Below, in pieces: positions 48,727-58,985 of a stretch of DNA of 64,000 bases (its first letter is position 1; every line of letters begins with the position of its first letter). Position numbers and translations under genes: made by a program. The notes beneath the pieces were generated by a model, which saw nothing but the letters and a program-made list of their open reading frames with translations, was not told where the DNA came from and did not search any database. Origin of the DNA: Providencia sneebia DSM 19967 (GTDB taxonomy: Bacteria > Pseudomonadota > Gammaproteobacteria > Enterobacterales > Enterobacteriaceae); NCBI RefSeq assembly GCF_000314895.2, contig NZ_CM001773.1:3431901-3495900 (forward strand), written 5' to 3'.

Positions 48727-50874
48727 CTAAGCACCTTCAGCTGCTTCGCGTAAACGACGTTTAATTGCCGTATATTCTTGAACAACATAGTGTTCCGCTT
48801 TTGGTTGATCTGCTATTGGTTCGACACGCACTGCACAATATTTATATTCTGGTGTTTTCGTTATTGGGCTGAGGTTTTCAGCCACTAACTCATTACAAGC
48901 CCCAATCCACCATTGGTAAGTCATATAAACAGCGCCTTTATTTGGTCGGTCACTGATATTAGCTCGGGTAATCACCTTACCTTGTCGTGAACAAACCCAT
49001 ACGAGTTCTTTATTTTTAATACCCAGTGCTTTTGCATCTTCGGTATTAATTTGAATAAAGCCAGGTTCATCCGCTAAGGCAGCCAATGCCTTACAGTTAC
49101 CCGTCATTGAACGACATGAGTAGTGTCCAACTTCACGTACAGTAGCAAGAACCATTGGGTATTCTGCACTGACTTGGTCAATAGGTGGTCGCCAATCACA
49201 AGTAAAGAATTGCCCTTTACCATTTGGTGTATCAAATTGACCACCTTCATAAAGGTATTCTGTTCCTTCACTTTCCAAAGTACGACACGGCCATTGAATA
49301 TAAGCAAGATCTGCCATTTTTTCGTATGTCGCGCCATAATAGAGAGGACAAAGTTCACGAAGCTCATCCCAAATCTCTTTGGTGTTGTTGTAATGCATCG
49401 GGTAGTCCATCGCCGTGGACATCAAGCTAATGATTTGCCAGTCAGTTTTTACATCACCAACAGGTTCTACTGCTTTATAAAAACGTTGGAAACCACGGTC
49501 AGCCGATGTATAAACACCTTCATGTTCACCCCATGATGTGGCAGGGAAAATAACATCCGCAATAGCGGCGGTTTTTGTCATAAAGATATCTTGAACAATC
49601 AATAGCTCTAACTTGTCGAAAGTCCGACGAATAGTGGCAAGATCAGGCTCAGTTTGTAGTGGATCTTCCCCCATGACATAGTGCGCTTTTAATACACCTT
49701 CATCGATAAAGTGAGGAACTTCACTAAGCGGAATACCATTTTCCTCTGGCATCTTTTCAATGCCCCAAAATTCAGCAAATTTCGCCAATGCTTCTTTATC
49801 ATTAACGTATTGATAACCCGGTAATGTGTTAGGTAGCGCCCCCATATCACAAGCACCTTGTACGTTATTTTGACCACGTACAGGACCTACACCAACATTA
49901 GCCTTACCTAAATTACCAGTTAATAAAGCAAGACTTGTCAGTGATTGGACGGTTTCAACCCCTTGATAAAACTGAGTAACCCCCATTCCCCACAGAATTG
50001 TTGCTGTTTCAGCATTCGCATACATACGCGCTGTATTACGGATATCTTCAGCTTTAATTCCGGTTATTTCCTCGACAGATTCAGGTGTATAAGGTGCCAC
50101 TAATGCACAATATTCATCGAATTTTTCAGTGTGTTCTTCAACAAAAGATTTGTCATACAGATTTTCTTCAATAATGACATACGCCAATGCATTCAATAGC
50201 GCAATATTAGAACCGTTCTTTAAAGGTAAATGAATATCGGCAATACGTGCTGTTTCAATATAACGGGGGTCACAAACAATAATCTGTGCGCCCTTTTCTT
50301 TGGCTCTTAAAATACGGCGAGCAACAATAGGATGTGAGTCTGCGGCATTATAACCGAAGACAAAAATACATTTAGTATCCTCAATTTCAACAATTGAGTT
50401 ACTCATTGCGCCATTACCGACCGAACGCTGCAGACCTGCAACCGAAGGGCCGTGTCAGACACGCGCACAGCAGTCGATATTGTTACTACCGACAGCAGCA
50501 CGAACAAATTTTTGCATAACGAAGTTAGCTTCATTACCGGGACCACGTGAAGACCCGGTCGTCATGATAGCCTTTGGACCATATTTTTCTTTAATCGCTA
50601 ATAGGCGAGAGCTAGCAAATTCAATCGCTTCTTCCCAAGAAACAACCTCTAATTTGCCACCTCGTTGGCGGCGGATCATTGGATTTTTTAAACGTGGTGT
50701 TAGAATTTTTGTATCATGAATGAAGTCCCACCCGTAATAACCTTTCAGGCATAACTCCCCTTCATTGGTATGACCATCAGCACCTTCCGCACCAATGATC
50801 TTCCCGTTTTCAACCTTCAAGTAGATTTTGCAACCTGAGGCACAATACGGGCAGACTGTGATGACTTTTTCCAT
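48727..50874 (-). CDS. fdhF: Formate dehydrogenase H, selenoprotein
   Basis: The molybdenum bis-MGD enzyme that oxidises formate for formate hydrogenlyase. The gene reads through an in-frame TGA at 50455-50457, decoded as selenocysteine-140 in the context DCCARV-Sec-HGPSVAGL, exactly as in E. coli. Total length is 715 residues, equal to E. coli FdhF. The N-terminal [4Fe-4S] motif is CPYCASGC with a further cysteine in GELCLKGYYGWD. The ATG at 50874 is chosen because AGGAG sits 8 bases upstream; earlier ATGs overlap that site. A plain translation would split this gene into two frames. Confidence 0.97.
50418..50457 (-). promoter_or_regulatory. SECIS element with UGA(Sec) codon of fdhF
   Basis: Directly 3' of the TGA on the minus strand, a stem-loop can form around TTGCAGGTCTGCAG, with the loop sequence GGTCT that SelB recognises in E. 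coli fdhF. The spacing from the TGA is the same as in E. coli. The selC, selA and selB genes are not in the window. Confidence 0.85.
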
Positions 50875-50930
50875 CAACATTGCTCCTATGTTTTCATTTA
50901 GCGGCAATGCCGCCTTATCCTCCTTATTAA

Positions 50931-50946
50931 TGCAGGGTTTATGCCA
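50931..50946 (-). promoter_or_regulatory. Sigma-54 promoter of fdhF
   Basis: On the minus strand TGGCATAAACCCTGCA has the GG-N10-GC arrangement and a good match to TGGCAC-N5-TTGCA. It lies about 57 bases before the fdhF start. Confidence 0.87.
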
Positions 50947-51039
50947 GTTTTCACAGCATGACAAAAATTAATTATTTTATTATTTATCAATTAATTACTA
51001 TTTATACCCATGCGTTTTATGACGATAAAATCGAAGGAT

Positions 51040-51055
51040 TCGTCAAAAGTGTCGA
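51040..51055 (+). promoter_or_regulatory. Upstream activator site of fdhF
   Basis: TCGTCAAAAGTGTCGA is the third copy of the motif shared with hyf and hydN, about 95 bases upstream of the fdhF -24 element. A possible degenerate second copy lies just before it (51019-51034). Confidence 0.7.
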
Positions 51056-51160
51056 AAAGCGGTTAATTGAGGGATCACTGAAGATATTGTGTTCATCTTC
51101 AGTGAGTTAATTTCATTGCGAATATAGAAGAGAAGTTATTATCTTAGCTAAAGTAAAAAA

Positions 51161-52186
51161 TTAGCAAATACGCGGCAATGGCTCGCTATGCGGGAAATCT
51201 AATAACCGCGATGTTCCAAAAATCCCAACAAGCTTCACTTGCTTATTCTTTGTGACGCTGCCAATTGTTTTGGCATTCATGCCAAGAGGATGTTGATGTA
51301 ATGCAGCCAATACCTGCTCTTCGGCTTCTGGTTTAACCACAATGACTAATTTACCTTCATTGGCAAAATTAAGCGGTTCTAAACCTAATAATTCGCAAAC
51401 GCCTCGCACAGCAGAAGAAACGGGTAAATCAGCCTCATTCACTGAAATTCCACAGCCGCTTGCTTGAGCAAACTCATGCAATATTGCCGTTACTCCGCCA
51501 CGCGTTGCATCTCGTAATGCTCGTACACCAGCAATTTCACGTAATGGGGCAATCAAAGGCGTGAGTACAGCACAGTCACTACTCAATTCAGCTTCAAGCC
51601 CTAGTTGTTCTCGAAGATTTAAAATAGTGGCACCGTGATCGCCTAATGTTCCACTGACAATCACTTTATCCTCAGGTTGAATTTGCTGTGCCCCCCAATG
51701 AATATGAGTTGGGATCACACCAATACCTGCCGTGTTGATAAAAATTTTATCCGCCGCACCACGTTGAACAACTTTGGTATCACCCGTCACGATTTCAACG
51801 CCAGCAGCGGAAGCTGTTGCTGCCATTGATTCAACAATAGTTTGTAACTTAGCTAACTCAAATCCTTCTTCCAAAATAAACCCGCAAGAAAGATATTTGG
51901 GAATTGCGCCACTCACAGCAACATCATTTACTGTACCGCAAACCGCTAATTTACCAATATTTCCCCCCGGAAAGAAAAGTGGATCAATCACATAGCTATC
52001 CGTGCTAAAAGCGAGTTGATCACCTAATGTTGTTAATTCTGCTAAGGATAGCCGAGCTTGATCTTCTCGTTCATTGAGTGCTTGGTTAGCAAAAGCCTGC
52101 AAAAATAGTTGCTCAATTAACTGCTGCATTGCTTGCCCGCCACTACCATGTGCCATTGTGACAACATCATTAGCATGAGAACTCAT
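51161..52186 (-). CDS. hypE: Hydrogenase maturation protein HypE
   Basis: An ATP-dependent dehydratase that turns the carbamoyl group on its C-terminal cysteine into the thiocyanate used for the CN ligands. The 341 residues begin with the MAHGSGGQAM motif, carry GTVNDVAVSGA and RDATRGGVTAILHE, and end in PRIC with the required terminal cysteine. It is the last gene of hybOABCDE-hypABCDE and directly abuts hypD (TAAATG). Confidence 0.95.
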   Translation of the reverse strand: MSSHANDVVTMAHGSGGQAMQQLIEQLFLQAFANQALNEREDQARLSLAELTTLGDQLAFSTDSYVIDPLFFPGGNIGKLAVCGTVNDVAVSGAIPKYLSCGFILEEGFELAKLQTIVESMAATASAAGVEIVTGDTKVVQRGAADKIFINTAGIGVIPTHIHWGAQQIQPEDKVIVSGTLGDHGATILNLREQLGLEAELSSDCAVLTPLIAPLREIAGVRALRDATRGGVTAILHEFAQASGCGISVNEADLPVSSAVRGVCELLGLEPLNFANEGKLVIVVKPEAEEQVLAALHQHPLGMNAKTIGSVTKNKQVKLVGIFGTSRLLDFPHSEPLPRIC

Positions 52187-53299
52187 TTATGCCTCCCGGC
52201 GATATTGATAATAAGCAGCACAAGCGCCTTCAGAAGAGACCATCAACGCGCCAAATGCTGTTTGTGGCGTACAACGCTGACCAAATAATGGGCACTGACT
52301 TGGCTTACAGCGGCCAGTTAAAACATCACCGCAACGGGCTTGTGGATCATCAGAAACTTGATGAGGTTGCACATTAAAACGCAACTCAGCATCAAACGAT
52401 TTATAATCATTAGTAAGTTGAACACCTGAATCAGCAATTTCACCAAGCCCGCGCCATTCACTGCTTGCCTTTAATTCAAAGACTTCATCTAATGCTTTCA
52501 TTGCTAAAAGATTGCCACCATCTGCGACAATACGTTTATATTGGTTTTCAACAATACAACGTCTTTCAGCTATTTGATCAACCAACATGGCAATAGATTG
52601 CAAAATATCAAGTGGCTCAAAACCCGTCACAACTAAGGGTTTATTGAATTCATCAGTAATGAAACGATAAGGATAAGAACCAATGACCATGCTGACATGG
52701 CCTGGTGCTAAAAAGCCATCAATTCGCACATCAGGCTGCTCTAATAAGCTACGAAGCGTTGGAATAATGGTAATATGTTGGCAAAATACCGTGAAATTGT
52801 TTAAGTGGCGCAAACGCGCTTGCTGTAAGGTTAATGCCGTACTTGGCATGGTTGTTTCAAAACCAAGCCCAAAGAAAACCACTTCTCTGTCCGGATTTTG
52901 TTCTGCTAACGTCAAAGCGTCCAAAGGTGAATAAACGATGCGAACATCTGCGCCTCGGCGTTTAGCATCAAGCAATGAACCGTTTTTACCCGGAACACGC
53001 ATCGCATCACCATAAGTACAAAAAATGACTTCAGGTCTTTCTGCAATTTCAATGCAACCATCAATGCGCCCCATTGGGAGCACACAAACGGGACAACCAG
53101 GCCCATGCACAAACTCAATTTCGGGTGGTAAAAGTTGGTCAATACCAAACTTGAAAATTGCATGAGTGTGCCCACCGCAAACTTCCATAAATTGTAATGG
53201 GCGTTGTTTTGCTCTAGGGATTAAAGCGATCCGCTGGCGAATATGATTGAGTAAAACTTTCGCTAAAGCTGGGTCACGAAATTCATCGACATACAGCAT
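52187..53299 (-). CDS. hypD: Hydrogenase maturation protein HypD
   Basis: An iron-sulfur scaffold on which the Fe(CN)2CO group is assembled with HypC. The 370 residues contain the conserved [28 protein letters not shown], and the C-terminal cysteine cluster [21 protein letters not shown] plus [10 protein letters not shown]. It overlaps hypC by 17 bases. Confidence 0.95.
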   Translation of the reverse strand: MLYVDEFRDPALAKVLLNHIRQRIALIPRAKQRPLQFMEVCGGHTHAIFKFGIDQLLPPEIEFVHGPGCPVCVLPMGRIDGCIEIAERPEVIFCTYGDAMRVPGKNGSLLDAKRRGADVRIVYSPLDALTLAEQNPDREVVFFGLGFETTMPSTALTLQQARLRHLNNFTVFCQHITIIPTLRSLLEQPDVRIDGFLAPGHVSMVIGSYPYRFITDEFNKPLVVTGFEPLDILQSIAMLVDQIAERRCIVENQYKRIVADGGNLLAMKALDEVFELKASSEWRGLGEIADSGVQLTNDYKSFDAELRFNVQPHQVSDDPQARCGDVLTGRCKPSQCPLFGQRCTPQTAFGALMVSSEGACAAYYQYRREA

Positions 53300-53579
53300 C
53301 TGTCGCTCCTGAATTTAACCCACTAAAATCACTGACTTGCTCTTCCAACTGGCTCATAGACATCAGCGCATCAAGTGTAGACTGGGCCTCTTCTTCATTG
53401 ATGATACTCATTGCAAAACCAACATGAACAAGTACCCATTGACCTAATAATTCCGCTGTGTCACCTTCACAGATTAGCCCAATATTAATATCCCGCTTAA
53501 CACCGCAGACATCAACTTGTGCTAATTGGTGAATGTCTTCACCAACAGCAACAATTTTTCCCGGAATACCTAAGCACAT
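53283..53579 (-). CDS. hypC: Hydrogenase maturation factor HypC (hyb-linked copy)
   Basis: The second HypC/HybG-type chaperone, 98 residues, starting [15 protein letters not shown] with the essential Cys2 and the motif [13 protein letters not shown]. It overlaps hypB by 10 bases and hypD by 17. It is clearly similar to the copy at 45106 in the N-terminal two thirds. By position it probably serves HybC, like E. coli HybG, as well as the shared HypD step. Confidence 0.94.
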   Translation of the reverse strand: MCLGIPGKIVAVGEDIHQLAQVDVCGVKRDINIGLICEGDTAELLGQWVLVHVGFAMSIINEEEAQSTLDALMSMSQLEEQVSDFSGLNSGATDAVCR

Positions 53580-54652
53580 AGCTGTGCCTCAAGCCAAGTA
53601 AGCCATGTATCCATACCTTCACCACTTGTAGCTGAAACTTGAATAACTTTAATATCAGGATTAACGCGTTTTGCATAAGAAATGCATGCTTCGACGTCAA
53701 ATTGCAAATAAGGGAGCAAATCGATTTTGTTTAAAATCATAATATCCGACGCCGCAAACATATGCGGATATTTAATCGGTTTATCTTCCCCTTCAGTGAC
53801 AGATAAAATAGCAACTTTATGGCGTTCGCCTAAATCAAAACTTGCAGGGCATACCAAATTGCCCACATTTTCAATAAACAGTAAACTATTGTTTTCTAAT
53901 CCTAAACGTTCCATTGCATCATGGATCATCTGCGCATCTAAATGGCAACCTTTGCCAGTATTGACTTGAATTGCAGGTACACCTGTTTCACGAATTCGCT
54001 GCGCATCATTCGTTGTTTGTTGATCACCTTCAATCACAGCACAATTGATTTTTTCACGTAAACGTAACAATGTTTCAGTTAAGAGTGTTGTTTTACCGGA
54101 GCCTGGGCTGGAAACAAAATTCAGCGCTAAGATATTTTTTTCATTAAATTCTTCGCGGTTATGTTCAGCAAGATGGTTATTTTTACCTAACACATCCATT
54201 TCAATTTGCAGCATACGTTTTTGGCTAATACCGGGTGCATGAGTTCCTGCTTCACCTTGACCATAATCTAAGTCATGATGCTCACCTGTAGGCTGGAAAT
54301 TATTGTCTGGTACGGCGTAAACGTGTTTGTGTTTATGCTTGTGCTTATGTTTCTGCTTTTTTATTTTTTCATCATTAATCAAAGATGAGCCATATTGGTG
54401 ATAATGATTATGCACATCACCTTGATGGTAGTAATGATTATGAACAATGACGGTTTGACCTTGCTGCTGATCATGCCCGTGATCACTATGATGATGGGCA
54501 TGATGGTGATCGTGACCATCATCGTGACTATGGTGATGATGGTCGTGGCCATGATGATGCCCATGGTCGTGATGTTCATGATCGTGCGAATGATGATGAT
54601 CATCACCTTCTATTTGACGTTCGCCTTCTCCACATCCACAAGTACTACACAT
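53570..54652 (-). CDS. hypB: Hydrogenase nickel-insertion GTPase HypB, His-rich
   Basis: A GTPase that loads nickel into hydrogenase large subunits, 360 residues against 290 in E. coli. The N-terminal metal site [10 protein letters not shown] is followed by a roughly 100-residue His-rich region (about residues 15-110) containing HHH, HDH and HKHKHKH repeats. The GTPase domain has the P-loop [11 protein letters not shown], the ENVGNLVCP motif and NKID. The ATG at 54652 is preferred over an upstream GTG by the GGGAG spacing. Only one hypB is present, so it must serve both hydrogenases. Confidence 0.95.
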   Translation of the reverse strand: MCSTCGCGEGERQIEGDDHHHSHDHEHHDHGHHHGHDHHHHSHDDGHDHHHAHHHSDHGHDQQQGQTVIVHNHYYHQGDVHNHYHQYGSSLINDEKIKKQKHKHKHKHKHVYAVPDNNFQPTGEHHDLDYGQGEAGTHAPGISQKRMLQIEMDVLGKNNHLAEHNREEFNEKNILALNFVSSPGSGKTTLLTETLLRLREKINCAVIEGDQQTTNDAQRIRETGVPAIQVNTGKGCHLDAQMIHDAMERLGLENNSLLFIENVGNLVCPASFDLGERHKVAILSVTEGEDKPIKYPHMFAASDIMILNKIDLLPYLQFDVEACISYAKRVNPDIKVIQVSATSGEGMDTWLTWLEAQLCA

Positions 54653-54712
54653 AAGTTTCACTCCCGACGACAGGTTCTATAAATTATTTTAATAAATAAT
54701 CAAAAAAATGGG

Positions 54713-54726
54713 TTGATGCACCTCAA
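54713..54726 (-). promoter_or_regulatory. FNR-like box before hypB
   Basis: TTGATGCACCTCAA matches TTGAT-N4-ATCAA with one mismatch. It lies about 60 bases before the hypB start, in the 133-base gap after hypA. In E. coli an FNR-dependent promoter also feeds hypBCDE from within the operon. Confidence 0.5.
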
Positions 54727-54785
54727 AGTCAGTCATGATAATTATGATTAATTCGACTTATTTAGATGCTCTATTGATGAAAAAA

Positions 54786-55127
54786 TCATTCAACTTCTAA
54801 TTCCTTGATTTTTAAATGATCACCACCTTCAACCTTAAGATTTAACCCATGACATTTAGGGCAAGTTGAATGATATTCACTCACTTCAATCGCTTCGCTA
54901 CAATCCCAGCACCACGCTTTTGCTGGCTGATAAGCAATGTGTAATTGGCATCCTTGCGCAACAGTTCCCTGACAAGCAATTTCAAAACAAAAACGAAAAG
55001 TGCTTTCCTCAACACAAGAAAGCGAGCCAATAGCTAGCCAGACCGCCGTCACTTTATTGACAGCATAGAGTTTGACTTGCTCTTCAATAATTTCTATTGC
55101 ACTTTGACATAAAGACACTTCATGCAT
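54786..55127 (-). CDS. hybF: Hydrogenase nickel chaperone HypA/HybF (hyb-linked copy)
   Basis: The second HypA-type protein, 113 residues, with the nickel-binding MHEVSLCQSA and zinc cysteines in CWDC and CPKCHG. It overlaps the hybE end by 8 bases and has a strong AGGGGGG ribosome binding site. By position it corresponds to E. coli HybF and likely inserts nickel into HybC. Confidence 0.93.
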   Translation of the reverse strand: MHEVSLCQSAIEIIEEQVKLYAVNKVTAVWLAIGSLSCVEESTFRFCFEIACQGTVAQGCQLHIAYQPAKAWCWDCSEAIEVSEYHSTCPKCHGLNLKVEGGDHLKIKELEVE

Positions 55128-55611
55128 CTTTCCCCCCTAGATGGCGAGTAAATAACGCCCGCCGCTCTGGTGATCTAGGAACATTGGGATCAACAATAGG
55201 TAATGACAATAAAATACGTAAGCAATCATCCGCTAATTGCTGCCCTTGCTCGCGACTTAATGTTCTATCGAGTGGAGACATCAAGGAGCAAGCAAGGTAT
55301 TGAGTCAGCTCATCTAATTCACCTACGGTATAAGTCATCTCACCATAAGGCAGTTTCAGCCCGATTTTGTCGCCTATAGTTCGATGCGGCCAATATTGAT
55401 TAATGCCGGGTAGAATAATGGCACTCAGCATCCACGGCGTCACAACCACGCCTACCCACTGATTTTCAAATAACGTAAACTCACTCGCATAAATACACAT
55501 ACTAGGATGAAGAAATGAAAGGTCATGCATCTCGAGCTTGGAGACACGTTCGAATGCAGCTTGTACCAATGCTTGCGGATTTTGATCATACCCTTCAATA
55601 TCATCTAACAT
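55120..55611 (-). CDS. hybE: Hydrogenase-2 chaperone HybE
   Basis: A HybE-type chaperone that holds back export of HybO until the large subunit is mature. The 163 residues (E. coli 162) show FENQWVGVVVTPWMLSAIILPG and the LPYGEMTYTVGE segment. The frame starts with a TTG seven codons upstream, but the ATG at 55611, one base after the hybD stop and behind AAGAGA, is preferred. Confidence 0.9.
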   Translation of the reverse strand: MLDDIEGYDQNPQALVQAAFERVSKLEMHDLSFLHPSMCIYASEFTLFENQWVGVVVTPWMLSAIILPGINQYWPHRTIGDKIGLKLPYGEMTYTVGELDELTQYLACSLMSPLDRTLSREQGQQLADDCLRILLSLPIVDPNVPRSPERRALFTRHLGGKDA

Positions 55612-55612
55612 G

Positions 55613-56098
55613 TTAATTCTCTTCTTTTTCAAGGATGTCTAAGCCTTCACTACGCAATACTTCAATCACTTTTTGTAGCGCAGGTTCAAGTGCCGCTTGC
55701 CCAACTTTTGTTAAACCAATTCGGGGTTCTAATGACTCAGGCACAATACCTACTAAAGTTAAACGTTGTGGAAATTCATCAGTGAGATGTAATGCAGAAA
55801 GCACATCTGATAAACCTAATTGATGAGGAGAAATTTTTCGAGTAAAAAGTGCCGGAACTTCATGATCTTTTAAGATTAAAATCGTACCGGCAGGTTGGCT
55901 AGACAGCACTACATCAGCAATAATTAAATGGTCACGATCTGCCATTGCACCAATCAATTCCATGCCTGCTGTGCCGCCATCTAAAACTTCAACACATTCA
56001 GGTAATTGATAACGCTTCTCCAACGCTTCAACAATGCGCACACCAATACCTTCATCACTCAATAAAATATTACCAACACCTAGAACTAAAATACGCAT
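55613..56098 (-). CDS. hybD: Hydrogenase-2 maturation protease HybD
   Basis: The nickel-dependent endopeptidase that removes the C-terminal peptide of HybC, 161 residues. It begins MRILVLGVGNILLSDEGIGVR, has VLDGGTAGMELI and the metal-binding histidine in KISPHQLGLSDVL. Its start overlaps the hybC stop by one base. Confidence 0.94.
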   Translation of the reverse strand: MRILVLGVGNILLSDEGIGVRIVEALEKRYQLPECVEVLDGGTAGMELIGAMADRDHLIIADVVLSSQPAGTILILKDHEVPALFTRKISPHQLGLSDVLSALHLTDEFPQRLTLVGIVPESLEPRIGLTKVGQAALEPALQKVIEVLRSEGLDILEKEEN

Positions 56099-57801
56099 TA
56101 CAGCACCTTAACCTTAGTGACCTCGGAACCTTCAGTATCAACAATATGTACAGCACAAGACATACACGGATCGAATGAGTGAATGGTTCGTACTACCTCA
56201 AGGGGTTTGGCAGGATCGGCAATAGTTGTTCCGACTAAAGCTTGCTCATACGGTCCCGGTTCATCATTAAAATTACGTGGGCCTGAATTCCAAGTTGAAG
56301 GAACAACTGCTTGGTAATTTTCAATTTTACCGTCTTTAATCACAACCCAATGTGACAACAACCCACGAGGAACCTCACCAAAACCCACACCTTTAATCAC
56401 GGTATTTTCAGGGAAGTTAGGTTTAACAAATGTAGTCACATCACCTTTACCAACATTCTCAACTAATGCTTGCCATTGGATAGATAATGATTCATTTAAT
56501 ACGCAGCAACGCACACTGCGACCAATAATACGGCCCAATGTAGAATGCAGTTGATCAGTACTAATGCTATTGCCTGTTAGGGTTTGATAAAGACTAACGA
56601 CGTCATTGAAATGTTTTTCTGTTGGCTCATGTTTTGCAGCAAGTTTGCACAGCAAGTCAGCTAGTGGACCCACTTCAACGGTTTTATCATAGAAAGTCGG
56701 TGCTTTAACCCACGAATATTTACCATCATCATCCCAGCCAGTATAGTCAGGATTTGTCGTCCCTTCCCATGGCGCTTGTGGTTCATTCTCTTTGTACCAT
56801 GCATGTTTACTGCTTTCTTTAATGCCATTAATCACATACTCATCTGTATGACTGGTAATAGGCCGATAAGTACTAAAATCACCATTTTCAAGATAACCAC
56901 CCGGTAACAAGAAACTGCCATTTTTCCCATCCATAGGTAGCTCAGGCATACACATATAATGTTTTGCACCACAGCCCATTCCCAGCCATTCAGGATAGCC
57001 GGCAGCAATGACGGCGGTGTCAATCTTGTAAACTTGTTCAATAAAATCACTTAGGCGATCAATAAATGATTTCACATACATTAATCGTTCAAGGTTTAAT
57101 ACCGCAATTCCATCAAGATTAATAGGATTAGCAACACCACCGACAGCTAAATTTTGAATATGAGGTGTTTTCCCCCCTAATAACGCCACTATACGGTTTG
57201 CATCACGCTGACATTCTAAGGCTTGTAGATAATGTGCAACTGCAATCAAATTCACTTCTGGCGAGAGCTTCATCGCAGGATGCCCCCAATAGCCATTAGC
57301 AAAAATACCGAGTTGCCCACTTGCCACCAGTTTTTTTATTTTATCTTGTACCCGTGTGAACTCTTCTGGGCTATTCAATGGCCATGTTGAGATACCTTGT
57401 AATATTTCAGCCGCTTTATTGGGATCAGCATTTAGGGCGGAAGTAATATCAACCCAATCTAATGCAGATAATTGATAAAAATGAACAATATGGTCTTGGA
57501 TTGTATGTGCCGCTAAAATCATATTACGGATATATTGTGCATTTACGGGCACATCAATATTCAGTGCACTTTCAATCGCTCGGACAGAAATAATGCCGTG
57601 TACAGTTGTACACACACCACAAATACGCTGCATGATCATCCAAGCATCACGCGCATCTTTACCTTTGACGATTTCTTCCATTCCGCGCCACATCGTACCG
57701 GAAGCCCACGCTTTAGTGACTTTTCCATTTTCAATTTCGCAATCAATGCGTAAATGGCCTTCAATACGAGTGACCGGATCAATTGTTATACGTTGGCTCA
57801 T
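56098..57801 (-). CDS. hybC: Hydrogenase-2 large subunit HybC
   Basis: The [NiFe] catalytic subunit of the membrane-bound uptake hydrogenase, 567 residues as in E. coli. Nickel ligands are in RICGVCTTVHG and in FDPCMSCAVH; the 15 residues after that histidine are the peptide cut off by HybD. The start [20 protein letters not shown] is typical of the family. It overlaps hybB by 4 bases. Confidence 0.97.
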   Translation of the reverse strand: MSQRITIDPVTRIEGHLRIDCEIENGKVTKAWASGTMWRGMEEIVKGKDARDAWMIMQRICGVCTTVHGIISVRAIESALNIDVPVNAQYIRNMILAAHTIQDHIVHFYQLSALDWVDITSALNADPNKAAEILQGISTWPLNSPEEFTRVQDKIKKLVASGQLGIFANGYWGHPAMKLSPEVNLIAVAHYLQALECQRDANRIVALLGGKTPHIQNLAVGGVANPINLDGIAVLNLERLMYVKSFIDRLSDFIEQVYKIDTAVIAAGYPEWLGMGCGAKHYMCMPELPMDGKNGSFLLPGGYLENGDFSTYRPITSHTDEYVINGIKESSKHAWYKENEPQAPWEGTTNPDYTGWDDDGKYSWVKAPTFYDKTVEVGPLADLLCKLAAKHEPTEKHFNDVVSLYQTLTGNSISTDQLHSTLGRIIGRSVRCCVLNESLSIQWQALVENVGKGDVTTFVKPNFPENTVIKGVGFGEVPRGLLSHWVVIKDGKIENYQAVVPSTWNSGPRNFNDEPGPYEQALVGTTIADPAKPLEVVRTIHSFDPCMSCAVHIVDTEGSEVTKVKVL

Positions 57802-58985
57802 GCTTTACCTCGGGCCGGAGAATGATTCGAATGAGAGTTTTTTAATGCTGGAATAACAGGTAATAAGCGGATCAATAAGATATAAGCGCATATCTCAACC
57901 GCCACAAACCCGACAGAAATCAAAATTTCTTCTGTTGTTGGGAAGTAGTGATATCCATCCCCGGGATTGAGTGCAACAAGTGAATAGTTCATCCGCCACA
58001 AGCCCGCGCCTAATAACAAACTTAGGCCACAGATATACAGCCAGCGTGGGTCTTGTCGTAAAGACGCAACGCGAAAAATAACCAGAGGAAAAGCAAGTAA
58101 TATCGTTTCAATCCAAAATAAGATTGAATAGAAATCGAGTGACATCACATTGTGCATTTTTCCGTGATAAATCAATTCACCGAAACGACAGACTAAAAAT
58201 ATGACGAGAAAAACCTGAAGAATGTACGTCAAGCGAACAAAGAGTGGTCTTTCATCGGCACCTTGACCTCTTAAGGCTACTTGCAGCAAAGAACCTTCAA
58301 AAATTAAAATAGAAAAGCCCAAGATAAAAGCCGTTAACAATGAAAAGAGCGGTAACATTTCATAGCTTTGCCAGATGGGGTGCACTTTATAACCGGCAAC
58401 TATCATCAATGATCCCATTGAAGATTGGTGCATCATTGGTAATAATGCTCCAAGTGCAATGATAATAAACATCACTTTATTCAAGCGTTTTAATGAGACT
58501 TTCCAACCAAATCTTTCACATAAAGCAGGGGCAAACTCTAGAGCCATTATCCCGATATAAATTGTCATACAGACTGCGGTTTCAAATAATACTGAGTTAG
58601 TATTGAAATATTCGGGGATAAAGAAATAAGGCAAATTCCAGTAGCGACCAACATCAATCGTAATTGACAAGCCACCAAGGGAATAACCAAATAAACTGGC
58701 TAATAATGCAGATCGTACTAATGGGTGATACTCACCTCGATTACAAACATAGACCGCCCATGCTAACGCCCAGCCACCACAAGCGAAACCTGTAGCAACT
58801 AACAAGTCAAAAGAGATCCAAATTCCCCAAGGATAACCACCATTTAAATCAGATACGGAAGCTAACCCAAAAATCAGTCTCTTAATAATCAAAAATACAC
58901 ATATCAGAACAAATGGACCAAAAACTATCACAGGCCAACTCACTAACCGCCCACCAAGTGGCTGTTCTTTATGATGCGTCGTCAT
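57798..58985 (-). CDS. hybB: Hydrogenase-2 membrane subunit HybB
   Basis: An NrfD-type integral membrane subunit that connects HybOC electrons to menaquinone, 395 residues with about ten helices. Features are the [24 protein letters not shown] segment (about residues 45-68) and a long C-terminal helix. It overlaps hybA by 17 bases. Confidence 0.94.
   Translation of the reverse strand: MTTHHKEQPLGGRLVSWPVIVFGPFVLICVFLIIKRLIFGLASVSDLNGGYPWGIWISFDLLVATGFACGGWALAWAVYVCNRGEYHPLVRSALLASLFGYSLGGLSITIDVGRYWNLPYFFIPEYFNTNSVLFETAVCMTIYIGIMALEFAPALCERFGWKVSLKRLNKVMFIIIALGALLPMMHQSSMGSLMIVAGYKVHPIWQSYEMLPLFSLLTAFILGFSILIFEGSLLQVALRGQGADERPLFVRLTYILQVFLVIFLVCRFGELIYHGKMHNVMSLDFYSILFWIETILLAFPLVIFRVASLRQDPRWLYICGLSLLLGAGLWRMNYSLVALNPGDGYHYFPTTEEILISVGFVAVEICAYILLIRLLPVIPALKNSHSNHSPARGKA

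Noticed and set aside
54379..54682. Open frames in both directions across the hypB His repeat (Met/Ile-rich and His-rich)
   Set aside because: They are shadows of the CAT/CAC repeat of hypB with no coding support.
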